Origin: Spirochaetales bacterium
Lineage (GTDB): Bacteria; Spirochaetota; Spirochaetia; DSM-27196; Alkalispirochaetaceae
Assembly (NCBI GenBank): GCA_028282545.1
Contig: JANQHT010000059.1
Span: 1 to 64,000 of the forward strand
Direction: 5' to 3'
DNA: 64,000 bases
Positions 51,720 to 59,535 of the stretch are shown one piece after another (the first letter of the stretch is position 1; every line of letters starts with the position of its first letter). Made by a program: the position numbers and the translations under genes. The notes beneath the pieces were generated by a model. The model ran no database searches, was not told the DNA's origin, and saw only the letters and a list, made by a program, of their open reading frames with translations.

Positions 51720-52554
51720 GAATTTCTCCCTGTATGGTGCGAACATGGGCAAGTCCCCGGCGGTACGCCGTGGGCGCCTCTTCCGGTGAGCATCGAATCT
51801 CCAGGTCGTAGGATCCCTCGTACCCGGATCGATCGAGGAGCCGGATCAAAAGGCTCCAATCAACCGTCCCCGAGCCGGGAGGATCGGAGGTGTTGGTACA
51901 CCCGTCATTGTCGCTCATGTGAACGGCGTAGATTCGTCCGGCGAAACGACGCGTCAGTGCTGCGATGTTCTCGCCGCACCGGTTCACATGCCCGGTATCG
52001 AGGCAGATTCCCACCCGATTCAGACCGGCCTTTTCTAAGAGTTCGTGCAGGTGACCGGCGCTGGAGATGATTGCACCGGGAATGATCTCCAGGGCGAGGC
52101 GGATATCTCGTTGCTCACAGAGTGAGGAGAACCGGCGGAGTCGATCGACAAGGGACTCTTCAACGGTGCTCCACGATACGTCGGCTGACATCGCGCGAAG
52201 GGGCAGGACCGGGATCACACACGTTTCGACACCGGGTAGGGCTACAGCGGAGTCCAGACATCGTTCCAATTCGGCGTATCCCGCGCCGGAGGCGAGCGTA
52301 TCGGTTGTGCAAAACGCCTCTCCCACGAGGTGCGCCACGAATACCCGCGTATCCAAATCGGAACGGGTGAGCGCATCCGCGATCGCCCGGTAGCGCAAAG
52401 CCGTGCACCACTGGAGTTGTTCCGGTGAAAACACCTCCAACTGACACGTGTCGAATCCATCGGCGGCTATGGCCGGTATGGCCTCGATCACGTCGCCGTC
52501 CGAGAAGCACTCACCAAAGCGTGATAGAAAATAGGTGGGGGACACGCCGAACAT
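51709..52554 (-). CDS. Second sugar-phosphate isomerase/epimerase-like TIM barrel
   Basis: 281 residues. Motifs such as LALEIIPGAIISSAGHL, VGICLDTGHVNRCGENIAAL, YAVHMSDNDG and YDLEIRCSPEEAPTAYRRGL give the Glu, Asp, His and Glu metal ligands of this TIM-barrel family. It is only distantly related to the other isomerase of the operon. It is the first gene of the leftward operon, with GGAGG before the ATG and a regulated promoter directly upstream. Confidence 0.82.
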   Translation of the reverse strand: MFGVSPTYFLSRFGECFSDGDVIEAIPAIAADGFDTCQLEVFSPEQLQWCTALRYRAIADALTRSDLDTRVFVAHLVGEAFCTTDTLASGAGYAELERCLDSAVALPGVETCVIPVLPLRAMSADVSWSTVEESLVDRLRRFSSLCEQRDIRLALEIIPGAIISSAGHLHELLEKAGLNRVGICLDTGHVNRCGENIAALTRRFAGRIYAVHMSDNDGCTNTSDPPGSGTVDWSLLIRLLDRSGYEGSYDLEIRCSPEEAPTAYRRGLAHVRTIQGEIHVT

Positions 52555-52566
52555 CCAACCTCCATT

Positions 52567-52607
52567 TTGTATACAATATTTTTAACACGAGAATTTTGCG
52601 GTGTCAA
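52567..52607 (-). promoter_or_regulatory. Promoter and GntR/FCD operator of the leftward sugar operon
   Basis: TTGACA (52607-52602) and TAAAAA (52584-52579) are 17 bp apart on the minus strand. The predicted start falls within the palindrome TTGTATACAA (52567-52576), a known type of site for GntR-family FCD regulators. The same core lies in the tctC promoter. Confidence 0.68.
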
Positions 52608-52629
52608 GCGGCGCTCACCCCATTTTTCG

Positions 52630-52659
52630 TTGACGGCTGCCGTGAACCGGGGGTAGGAT
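52630..52659 (+). promoter_or_regulatory. Promoter of the GntR regulator pair
   Basis: TTGACG (52630-52635) and TAGGAT (52654-52659), spacer 18. The -10 box ends 12 bases before the ATG, giving a very short leader with no ribosome-binding site. It is divergent from the leftward sugar operon. Confidence 0.5.
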
Positions 52660-52671
52660 CTCGACAACGAA

Positions 52672-53343
52672 ATGGCAAAACTCGAGTTCCAGGATCTCTC
52701 ATATCAGGTCTACGAAGCGCTGAAGAACATGATTCTCGGCGGCGAGATAAAACCGGGTGAAAAACTCCGGCAGGACGAACTCGCCGGTCGCCTCGGCGTT
52801 TCCCGTACGCCGCTTCTCTCGGCTTTTTCGAAGCTCGAAAAGGAACTGCTGGTCGAAATGGTCCCTCGCCGAGGCGCCTTTGTACGCCGGTTTCACGCGG
52901 AAGAACTCGTTCACGTCTATGACATACGGATCCGCCTTGAGCCGCTGGGCGCTCGTGAAGCGGCAACGCACGGAACGGAGCAGCAGGTTTCGGAACTGGT
53001 CGATATGTGTGAGCGATTCCGAGCACTGGTCAATTCCGACCCCGAGAACGAAGGGATCAAACGGCAGGATTATGCGTTTCACATGAAGATCATGGAGATG
53101 AGCGGAAACAACCTGCTCTTTACCATCATTTCGTCGTTCAACATCATTGCCGTCGCGAACGTGTACGGATTTTTCAAGGATCCCCGCGTTTCCGCGGCGG
53201 AACACCAACGCATCGTCGACTCCATTGCCGCCCAGGATGCCGAACGCGCCGCCGACGAGATGTACATCCACGTGAATAACTCCCGAATACACCTGATCTC
53301 ACACCTTTCCGAGTTCGAGGAACGGTACGTTGCCGATTATTGA
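52672..53343 (+). CDS. GntR-family regulator, FCD type (1)
   Basis: 223 residues. The winged helix is at about residues 10-75 (GEKLRQDELAGRLGVSRTPL, VPRRGAFVRRF). The FCD domain has its ligand or metal residues in DIRIRLEPLGAREAA, YAFHMKIME and AAEHQRIVDSI. FCD regulators bind small organic acids. It overlaps the second regulator gene by 14 bases. The likely targets are the two TTGTATACAA sites on either side. Confidence 0.9.
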   Translation: MAKLEFQDLSYQVYEALKNMILGGEIKPGEKLRQDELAGRLGVSRTPLLSAFSKLEKELLVEMVPRRGAFVRRFHAEELVHVYDIRIRLEPLGAREAATHGTEQQVSELVDMCERFRALVNSDPENEGIKRQDYAFHMKIMEMSGNNLLFTIISSFNIIAVANVYGFFKDPRVSAAEHQRIVDSIAAQDAERAADEMYIHVNNSRIHLISHLSEFEERYVADY

Positions 53344-53989
53344 GAACCGCGTTCTTACCGACCGCGTCTATGAACACATCAAGGAGATGCTGATCGACGG
53401 GACGCTGGCTCCAGGTGACCGGATAAACCGGCAGGAGATCGGAGCGATGCTGGGCGTTAGCGCCACACCGGTAAACGACGCGCTGAGTCGACTGGTGGGA
53501 GAACAGTTCCTCGGTCTGGAAACACGGAAAGGGTACTACGTTCGCGACTACTCCTGCAGTGAGCTGGTAGACCTCATGGCGACACGGGCCGCAATTGAAG
53601 GAATGGCGGCCCGCCTCGCCTGTGAACACGCTTCGGACGAAGACCTGCTGGGCTTGCGGTCCTACTTCGCGCCCTTTGAACCCTTCGCGTCGCCGGTGGA
53701 CGAAGCGACTACCCGCGATTACTCCCGGGCGGACGTGTTGTTTCACCAGAGGATCGTTGCGCTCAGCGCCAATGCGCTTTTAGATGATCTCTACACGCGC
53801 GTAGGGTACGTGATGAAATGCAACGTTCACGGGCTGATCCGTTCACCTGACGCGACCATCGGCGAACATCGCGCCATCGTCGAGGCGATGTTGGTACGGG
53901 ACACGGTCGCCTCGCAACACCTGTTGACGGAACACGTGATGCGGTCCCGGGCCGTCCTGGAAGCGGGCTGCAGCAAAAAAAGTTCCTGA
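53330..53989 (+). CDS. GntR-family regulator, FCD type (2)
   Basis: 219 residues with a winged helix (PGDRINRQEIGAMLGVSATP, ETRKGYYVRDYS) and an FCD domain (ATRAAIEGMAARLA, DVLFHQRIVALS, IGEHRAIVEAM). TTG 53330 is used, with GAGGAACGG upstream; its translation should be coupled to the first regulator. The two proteins are clearly different in sequence, so they may form a heterodimer or sense two ligands. The transporter promoter follows. Confidence 0.87.
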   Translation: MPIIENRVLTDRVYEHIKEMLIDGTLAPGDRINRQEIGAMLGVSATPVNDALSRLVGEQFLGLETRKGYYVRDYSCSELVDLMATRAAIEGMAARLACEHASDEDLLGLRSYFAPFEPFASPVDEATTRDYSRADVLFHQRIVALSANALLDDLYTRVGYVMKCNVHGLIRSPDATIGEHRAIVEAMLVRDTVASQHLLTEHVMRSRAVLEAGCSKKSS

Positions 53990-54007
53990 TTTCATCGAAA
54001 TTTCTCC

Positions 54008-54056
54008 TTGACAGTATGCAAAGGTGTGTTACCATAATTTTGTATACAAAATTATG
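54008..54056 (+). promoter_or_regulatory. tctC promoter with a 24-bp palindromic operator
   Basis: TTGACA (54008-54013) is followed by TACCAT (16 bp on) or CATAAT (19 bp on). The perfect 24-bp palindrome from 54033 to 54056 (CATAATTTTGTA and its mirror) has the same TTGTATACAA centre as 52567-52576. It covers the start site, so a GntR/FCD protein would repress transport. Confidence 0.75.
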
Positions 54057-54082
54057 TGTGCGAAATTGCCATAGGAGGTAGT

Positions 54083-55090
54083 ATGAAAAAAGCACTGGTA
54101 ATTCTCTTAACGATGGCGCTCGTAACGGCGACTCTCTTTGCCGCGGGTGAACAGGAGTATCCGTCGCGCGACATCCGAACGATCGTTGTCTGGGGTGCCG
54201 GTGGCGGTACCGACACGTGTAACCGCGTGATCATGGGCGAGATGGCCAACGTGCTGGGCGTTCCAATTACCGTTGACAACGTAACCGGAGGCAGTGCCGG
54301 TTCCGTTGGTATGGCTGCCGGTTACAAAGAGGCGGCCGACGGCTACACGCTCGTCGGCGCTTCCGAATCCAATACTACTACAGCGGTGATGGTGGAAGAC
54401 TGGGACAACACCGTGGATGTCTGGGACTGGTTTATCGTCGGCGGTTCGCCCGACGTCGTAAGCGTAACGCCGGATCTCCCGTACCAGAACATCGCCGAGC
54501 TTGTGGACGCCGCCAAGGCGAACCCCGGCTCAATCAAAGCGGGTGCAAGTGGAAACGGATCGATCCATCACATCAACCTGCTCGCTTTCGAGAAAGGTTC
54601 CGGCGCGGATTTTGAGTTCATTCCGTACGACGGCTCGGCTCCTTCTCAGAACGCGGCGATGACCGGCGAAGTACAACTCGTCGTTACCTCTGTTGCGGAA
54701 CAGGCTGAGCTGATACGCGCCGGCCGCCTGCGACCGCTTGCCGTTCTCGTTCCCGATTCGTTTTTCATCGCCGGGCAGACGATCCCGTCGGCCTTTGACA
54801 GCATTCCGTCTTTGGCGGAGGTGCTCCCCATCCAGCAGGCGATCGGCTTTGCGATTCGCGCCGATGCGCCGGCCGGCGTCAAGGACGTACTGGGCGAAGC
54901 TTTCGAAGAGGCGATGGCAACCGACGTTCTCAAGGATTTCGGCGAGGAACGGTTCTACGTCCTCTCCGGTGCCTGGGGAGACGAAGCCAATGCGATCATG
55001 GCGGGCCTCGAGAGTTCGATGTCATGGGCGCTCTGGGAACAGGGTATTGCAGTCGACGATCCTGCGTCCCTCGGTATTCCCCGTCCGTAG
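54083..55090 (+). CDS. Tripartite tricarboxylate-type transporter, substrate-binding protein
   Basis: 335 residues. Signal peptide MKKALVILLTMALVTATLFA, then the TctC fold (YPSRDIRTIVVWGAGGGTDT, VDNVTGGSAGSVGMAAGYKE, FIPYDGSAPSQNAAMTGEVQ). It binds a carboxylate or sugar acid in the periplasm for the TctAB permease; the family does not tell which. The ATG has GGAGGTAGT upstream. A terminator-like stem separates it from the membrane subunits. Confidence 0.9.
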   Translation: MKKALVILLTMALVTATLFAAGEQEYPSRDIRTIVVWGAGGGTDTCNRVIMGEMANVLGVPITVDNVTGGSAGSVGMAAGYKEAADGYTLVGASESNTTTAVMVEDWDNTVDVWDWFIVGGSPDVVSVTPDLPYQNIAELVDAAKANPGSIKAGASGNGSIHHINLLAFEKGSGADFEFIPYDGSAPSQNAAMTGEVQLVVTSVAEQAELIRAGRLRPLAVLVPDSFFIAGQTIPSAFDSIPSLAEVLPIQQAIGFAIRADAPAGVKDVLGEAFEEAMATDVLKDFGEERFYVLSGAWGDEANAIMAGLESSMSWALWEQGIAVDDPASLGIPRP

Positions 55091-55116
55091 TTCCAAGTAT
55101 TCTGAACGGACAATCG

Positions 55117-55153
55117 GGAGCACAATCGCCTGCGATTGTGCTCCATCTTTTTC
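55117..55153 (+). terminator. Terminator/attenuator between tctC and tctB
   Basis: A perfect 12-bp stem, GGAGCACAATCG and its complement, with a CCTG loop and a following ATCTTTTTC. It should end most transcripts after the binding protein, giving more of it than of the permease. Confidence 0.85.
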
Positions 55154-55170
55154 TACGAGGAACGTAACCG

Positions 55171-55917
55171 ATGATGGAGAAAACGAAGCTCCGACAGGCC
55201 GACCTGATCACGAGCGTTTTTCTGATGCTGTTTGGTCTGTGGGTTCTCTCGGAGGGGTTTCAGATGCCCATGCAGGACACCTACGGCGGCGTGAAGAATG
55301 TGTGGTACGTGTCCCCCGCGCTCTTTCCGCTGATCGTCGGGTTTGGCGTGGTCATCCTCGGCGCGGTGTTGCTGGTGGGTTCCGTCCGGGCGGGAGCCGC
55401 GGCGTCCCTTGCAGCCGCACTCCGGGCGTATCGACCCGGTCTCAGCGAATCAAACCTCCGGTTCCTGGGCATCCTGCTGGCTATCGGATCTTTTGTCTAT
55501 TTTTACATTCCCCGGGTCGATTTTGTGCTGACGATCGCGCTCTTCCTGAGTTACTTCATTCCCGCCTTTTACTACGACACGCAACGTGACCTCCGACGGT
55601 TGAGCGCCGTGTACGGCGCGGTGTTCCTGTCGTTTCTGGTTTTGTACTGGACCGGCGTCGCCGCTTTTCTCAACTCAGCCTTCGAGTTCTCAACCGACGT
55701 GATCGCCCTATCTGCGGTGGTGGGAGTCAATATCTACGCACGGCGGCTCGCCGGGACAGACCCGGATCGCCTGCGGCGTTTCCGGGTGGGTTTTGCGGTA
55801 GCCATTGCCACGCCGCTTCTGCTTGCACCCGTTTTTCGATTTCTCCTCTACGTGCGACTACCGCACGAGGGTGGCATCGTGCAGTTGATGCAGGTGATCC
55901 GGTATTCACTGAGGTAG
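55171..55917 (+). CDS. Tripartite tricarboxylate-type transporter, small membrane subunit
   Basis: 248 residues with several membrane segments (DLITSVFLMLFGLWVLSEGF, LFPLIVGFGVVILGAVLLVG, FVLTIALFLSYFIPAFYYDT, AIATPLLLAPVFRFLLYV). TctB-family layout: short, four or more segments, immediately before tctA with a 2-base gap. It is longer than many TctB proteins (about 150-170 residues), as two extra C-terminal segments are present. Confidence 0.85.
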   Translation: MMEKTKLRQADLITSVFLMLFGLWVLSEGFQMPMQDTYGGVKNVWYVSPALFPLIVGFGVVILGAVLLVGSVRAGAAASLAAALRAYRPGLSESNLRFLGILLAIGSFVYFYIPRVDFVLTIALFLSYFIPAFYYDTQRDLRRLSAVYGAVFLSFLVLYWTGVAAFLNSAFEFSTDVIALSAVVGVNIYARRLAGTDPDRLRRFRVGFAVAIATPLLLAPVFRFLLYVRLPHEGGIVQLMQVIRYSLR

Positions 55918-55919
55918 TC

Positions 55920-57449
55920 ATGGGAGCACTTCATTCTTTGGGACTGTTTTTCGGCCACGTCGCGGATTTTGCCACGGAACCGGTAACCCTTCTGGTCCTT
56001 TTCGGCGCGACGATCATGGGCATCCTCTTTGGAGCAACGCCCGGACTGACGGCGACGCTCGGTGTCGCACTCCTGACCACTCTCACCTACAACATGAGCC
56101 ATAGCATGGCGCTGGTGGCGTTGCTCGCGATCTACGTGGGCGGCATATACGGCGGCTCCTACGCATCGATCCTGATTAACATACCCGGGACGGCCGCCGC
56201 GGCCGCAACCGCTCTCGATGGGTATCCAATCGCCGTTCGAGGGGAAGGTGGTCGTGCCTTGGGGCTCACTACCACCGCCTCGGCCATCGGCACCATGGTG
56301 GGTATGCTCTTCGTGGTAAGCCTTTCACCGCTGATCTCCGAACTCGCCCTGCAGTTCACATCGTTCGAATTCTTCCTGCTCGCCTTCTTCGGGATCATCA
56401 TCAGCGGTACGTTGACGAGTCCGGATCTCGTGTACAAGGGGTGGATCGCCGGGTTCCTCGGACTCTTTCTGGCCACCGTCGGACGGGAAGGGCTACAGTT
56501 CTATCCGCGCTTTACCTTTGGAAACAGCAACCTGGAAGGCGGACTCGAGGTGGTTCCCGTACTGATCGGCGCCTTTGGTATTCCGCAGATCATCCAGGTG
56601 CTGCGCGACAAGTTCCGGCCCAAGGAGGCGCAGAAACTCGACCGGATCATGCCGGAGTTCGGAACGATAGCGCGGAATGTGAAACACATCATCCGGTCGG
56701 CGCTGATTGGAGTCGGTATCGGCGCGGTTCCGGGAATCGGTGAAGACATCGCCGGGTGGGTGAGCTACGGCGCCGCCAAAAACTCCTCGGACCACCCGGA
56801 GGAGTTCGGCAAGGGGTCGTACACGGCTATCGTGTCGACGGAAACGGCGAACAACGCCTGCATCGGCGGTGCGATGATTCCGCTCCTGAACCTGGGCGTG
56901 CCGGGAAGTCCACCGGCGGCGATGCTGCTCGGCGCGTTGATGCTGCACGGCATAGCCCCGGGGCCGATGCTTCGCATCGACAATCCCGGTTTTATCGAAG
57001 AGGTCACCGCGATACTCCTGCTTGCATCGGTGGCGATGTGGATCTCCGGGATGCTGCTTGCGAAGCAGGTAGTGAAGGTACTGCGCATCCCACCGGCGAT
57101 TTTTATGCCGGTCATCGCCGTGCTCTGCGTCATCGGGAGTTACGCCCTGGGAACCAAGGTGTTCAACCTCTATCTGATGGTCCCGGTTGGCATCGTTGCC
57201 TACTTCCTGACGGAAATGGGTTATCCGATTGCGCCGCTCGTGATCGGCGTTATCCTCGGGCCTATGGCGGACCAGAACTTGCGGCGCGCGTTGATGGTCT
57301 CCGGGGGAAGCTTTCTGCCGGTTATCACACGGCCCGTATCACTGATCCTCTTCCTGGTAATTATTCTCACCGTGTTGAGCCAGGTGCCCGCGTACAAGCG
57401 ACTCGTAAAGGCGCTTCGGGCGCGCCTCTTTCCGAAAAAAGCGGCGTGA
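55920..57449 (+). CDS. tctA: Tripartite tricarboxylate-type transporter, large membrane subunit
   Basis: 509 residues with about eleven membrane segments. Family motifs: GILFGATPGLTATLGVALLT, GGIYGGSYASILINIPGTAA, GVGIGAVPGIGEDIAGWVSY and GGAMIPLLNLGVPGSPPAAM. It moves the substrate using a proton or sodium gradient together with TctB and TctC. The end of the gene (LFPKKAA and stop) lies at the boundary of the second insertion. Confidence 0.93.
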   Translation: MGALHSLGLFFGHVADFATEPVTLLVLFGATIMGILFGATPGLTATLGVALLTTLTYNMSHSMALVALLAIYVGGIYGGSYASILINIPGTAAAAATALDGYPIAVRGEGGRALGLTTTASAIGTMVGMLFVVSLSPLISELALQFTSFEFFLLAFFGIIISGTLTSPDLVYKGWIAGFLGLFLATVGREGLQFYPRFTFGNSNLEGGLEVVPVLIGAFGIPQIIQVLRDKFRPKEAQKLDRIMPEFGTIARNVKHIIRSALIGVGIGAVPGIGEDIAGWVSYGAAKNSSDHPEEFGKGSYTAIVSTETANNACIGGAMIPLLNLGVPGSPPAAMLLGALMLHGIAPGPMLRIDNPGFIEEVTAILLLASVAMWISGMLLAKQVVKVLRIPPAIFMPVIAVLCVIGSYALGTKVFNLYLMVPVGIVAYFLTEMGYPIAPLVIGVILGPMADQNLRRALMVSGGSFLPVITRPVSLILFLVIILTVLSQVPAYKRLVKALRARLFPKKAA

Positions 57450-57478
57450 GAGGGGTATAATCCAACCGGGAGGTTGGT
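57426..57478. repeat. Left copy of the repeat flanking the second insertion
   Basis: Contains the tctA 3' end, CTCTTTCCG, and then a 29-bp segment (57450-57478) identical to 63459-63487 that includes TATAATCC and a GGAGG ribosome-binding site. The intervening bases differ (15 here, 13 in the right copy). Confidence 0.8.
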
Positions 57479-57541
57479 GTGGGACGGATACGGGTAATCG
57501 CGCCGGTAGTTTTGTTTGTCGTGACGGCTATGTATGTATAA
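57479..57541 (+). pseudogene. Truncated start of a DOMON-gene sister copy
   Basis: A GTG after the GGAGG of the repeat opens a 20-codon frame, VGRIRVIAPVVLFVVTAMYV, that reads like a signal sequence and stops at TAA 57539-57541. The intact gene at the other end of the insertion has the same leader and a similar N-terminus (RKRIAITTILLVVIALPLAA). The copies differ, so this is a diverged paralogue or allele cut off by the insertion. Confidence 0.5.
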
Positions 57542-57543
57542 CG

Positions 57544-58209
57544 CTAGATCACCGGTTCCTGATAGGGATCGGGTCCTCCCGCCGTTTCCACGACGCTTTG
57601 AATAGTGTGCAAATGGGAGGTATCGTTCATGAGGAATATCTTCGTCGAGTTCTTCCGATACGCCACAACGTTGATCGCTGCGTTGTCCTGTTTTATCCTC
57701 CAGAAGTGGGAGTTGTCGATACCCAGGAAGATACAGAGCAGGACCTTAATGATTGATCCGTGGGTGACCAACGCGACCGATGCGCTCTTGGATTCGTTGT
57801 ACACGTCTTTGAGAACCGTATCTAATCGCCTTCGTACATCCGCCAGCGTCTCTGCTCCCGGAATGTTTACAATATCGGGCCGATATTTCCAGACTTCGTA
57901 TTCGTGTGGAAAGCGTCGTTGGGCCTCAACCAGTGATATCCCCTCCCACACGCCGAAATCAATATCGATCAATGCTTCCGAGATTTGGACCGTTGTACTC
58001 TGCTGAGCGCGCGCTATCGCCTGCGCGGTTTTATGTGCCCGTGACAGCGGACTCGACACAACTACATCGAGTTTCGTTTCGGAGAGTCTGTTCGCGATGG
58101 ACAACGCTTCACGTTCGCCGTTTTCGTCCAGCGGCACGTCTCTGCGCCCTCGGAAAATCCCGGCGTTGTTCCATTGTGTGCGCCCGTGCCGGACAATTAC
58201 AAACACCAT
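57544..58209 (-). CDS. Phosphoglycerate-mutase-family (histidine) phosphatase
   Basis: 221 residues. The RHG motif (FVIVRHGRTQWNNAGIFRGR) carries the catalytic His at residue 8, with VVSSPLSRAHKTAQAI, a GVWEGISL Glu and ALVTHGSIIKV for the second His. The family covers mutases and phosphatases; the sequence is closest in style to phosphatases of the PhoE/CobC group. It lies 21 bases after the RuBisCO-like gene in the same direction, suggesting a phosphorylated sugar substrate. Confidence 0.85.
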   Translation of the reverse strand: MVFVIVRHGRTQWNNAGIFRGRRDVPLDENGEREALSIANRLSETKLDVVVSSPLSRAHKTAQAIARAQQSTTVQISEALIDIDFGVWEGISLVEAQRRFPHEYEVWKYRPDIVNIPGAETLADVRRRLDTVLKDVYNESKSASVALVTHGSIIKVLLCIFLGIDNSHFWRIKQDNAAINVVAYRKNSTKIFLMNDTSHLHTIQSVVETAGGPDPYQEPVI

Positions 58210-58230
58210 ATGTACAAAAGCCGGGCCGTA

Positions 58231-59382
58231 TTATCGGCCACCGGCGCGGAGCGCATTCAGCTTTTCTTCGGCGCTCACCGCTCCGCCGTAGATATCGATG
58301 TGGTCCATATAGATTGATCGATCGCCGAAAAACGATTGGTACGCGCCGATGTTCTCCAATGATACGCCGGTGACTACGGGGATGGTCGATTCAGCGAACG
58401 TGTCATCGGTTAGAGTTGCAACGATCCGGCGGAGCGAATCGACCGATCGGGGCGACTTTCCCCAAAGCGTTCCTACATGAGAGAAATCGGCTCCAAACAT
58501 ACGGAGAACTTTGCTCAAGACCGCAAAGTCGATGTTACGGTCGGGGCTCAACGACAAGAGTCCGTAGCCGACCCTGTGTACGTATATGGGAACGCCAAAC
58601 GTGCGTTTCAGGAAATCGACCGCCGACAGACCGGTGCAAAACGCATCGATCATCAATACATCGGCACCGTTTGTAATCGCGGTTTCACAGGCGTCACGAA
58701 TCGTAGCAAAATCTGAGGTAACGTTTGCCGCGTAGAGCATTCGGTGTCCGGTTCTTTCTCGAACTTCACGCACGCGAGCAGCGATCTTTTTCACACGATC
58801 GGCTAAGGGGGAGAGGGCCGGGTTTACCGATATCTCGTCATCCTTCAGGAAATTGAATCCGGCCGTTGCCAGCTCACCGGCCAAATCGGCCGCTTGGTCC
58901 GGTGTGAGCCCTAGATTCGGCTTGATAATTGCACCCCATAAGGGGCCCGACTCAATCTCCGCCATCTGGGCAACGCCGTCAAAACCAAAAGCCGGCCCCT
59001 CGTACCGTCGAAGAAACGAAGGTGGAAATTCGATATCGGTCAACTGGGCCTCTTTGACGAAATGAAAATTGAAGACCTCTCCGGCGATCATTGTCCACAG
59101 GTGGGTCACCCCTCCAAGGGAGGCATCCACGTTAGACGCCGGCAAAGCAAACGTCACGACGAACGAGCCGTCGGCATTGTTGGTCAGCTCTTCGACCTCT
59201 CCGATGATTGATGGATCGATCGTCGGAACGTGTTCAAAAGAGGGAGACATATTCGGCCCGTCCGGGGTCGCAACGTAGTGAATGCCCACGGTCATCTCCG
59301 CCAGCAATAGTTCAATCGATCTTGCCGGTGATTCGATCATCGTTTTTATCCGATACGTCACGCGTATTTTTTCTTCGCCCAT
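58231..59382 (-). CDS. RuBisCO-like protein (form IV-type)
   Basis: 383 residues, shorter than RuBisCO large subunits (about 470), as other RuBisCO-like proteins are. Aligned to RuBisCO, it keeps Lys154 (K175), Lys180-Asp182-Glu183 (K201-D203-E204, carbamate and metal site), His269-Arg270 (H294-R295), His302 (H327) and Lys309 (K334). It lacks K177 (Asn156) and H298 (Tyr273), and has Thr for S379. This argues against CO2 fixation and for an enolase, isomerase or decarboxylase on a phosphorylated ketose. AGGAGG-like sequence precedes the ATG. Confidence 0.86.
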   Translation of the reverse strand: MGEEKIRVTYRIKTMIESPARSIELLLAEMTVGIHYVATPDGPNMSPSFEHVPTIDPSIIGEVEELTNNADGSFVVTFALPASNVDASLGGVTHLWTMIAGEVFNFHFVKEAQLTDIEFPPSFLRRYEGPAFGFDGVAQMAEIESGPLWGAIIKPNLGLTPDQAADLAGELATAGFNFLKDDEISVNPALSPLADRVKKIAARVREVRERTGHRMLYAANVTSDFATIRDACETAITNGADVLMIDAFCTGLSAVDFLKRTFGVPIYVHRVGYGLLSLSPDRNIDFAVLSKVLRMFGADFSHVGTLWGKSPRSVDSLRRIVATLTDDTFAESTIPVVTGVSLENIGAYQSFFGDRSIYMDHIDIYGGAVSAEEKLNALRAGGR

Positions 59383-59535
59383 ATTGATCCTCCCTTACGG
59401 GTGGCAACTATACCGATTGCTGAACTGTTTTGTAAACCAAATAACATAGTACACGATCAGTGATACAAAGAAATAATGAACCAATATTGACATTAATAGA
59501 AAGTGATATAAGAATCATAATTCAAGGCACACACG
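59383..59535. promoter_or_regulatory. AT-rich divergent control region of the second insertion
   Basis: Plus strand: TTGACA (59487-59492) with TAAGAA 16 bp further as a possible -10. The sequence GTGATA occurs twice (59459-59464 and 59503-59508), which could be half-sites for the DeoR regulator. A minus-strand promoter for the RuBisCO-like gene must lie here, but I could not pick one convincingly. Confidence 0.42.

Noticed and set aside
58231-59382. RuBisCO for carbon fixation
   Set aside because: Key residues corresponding to K177 and H298 are changed, the protein is short and there is no small subunit or phosphoribulokinase.
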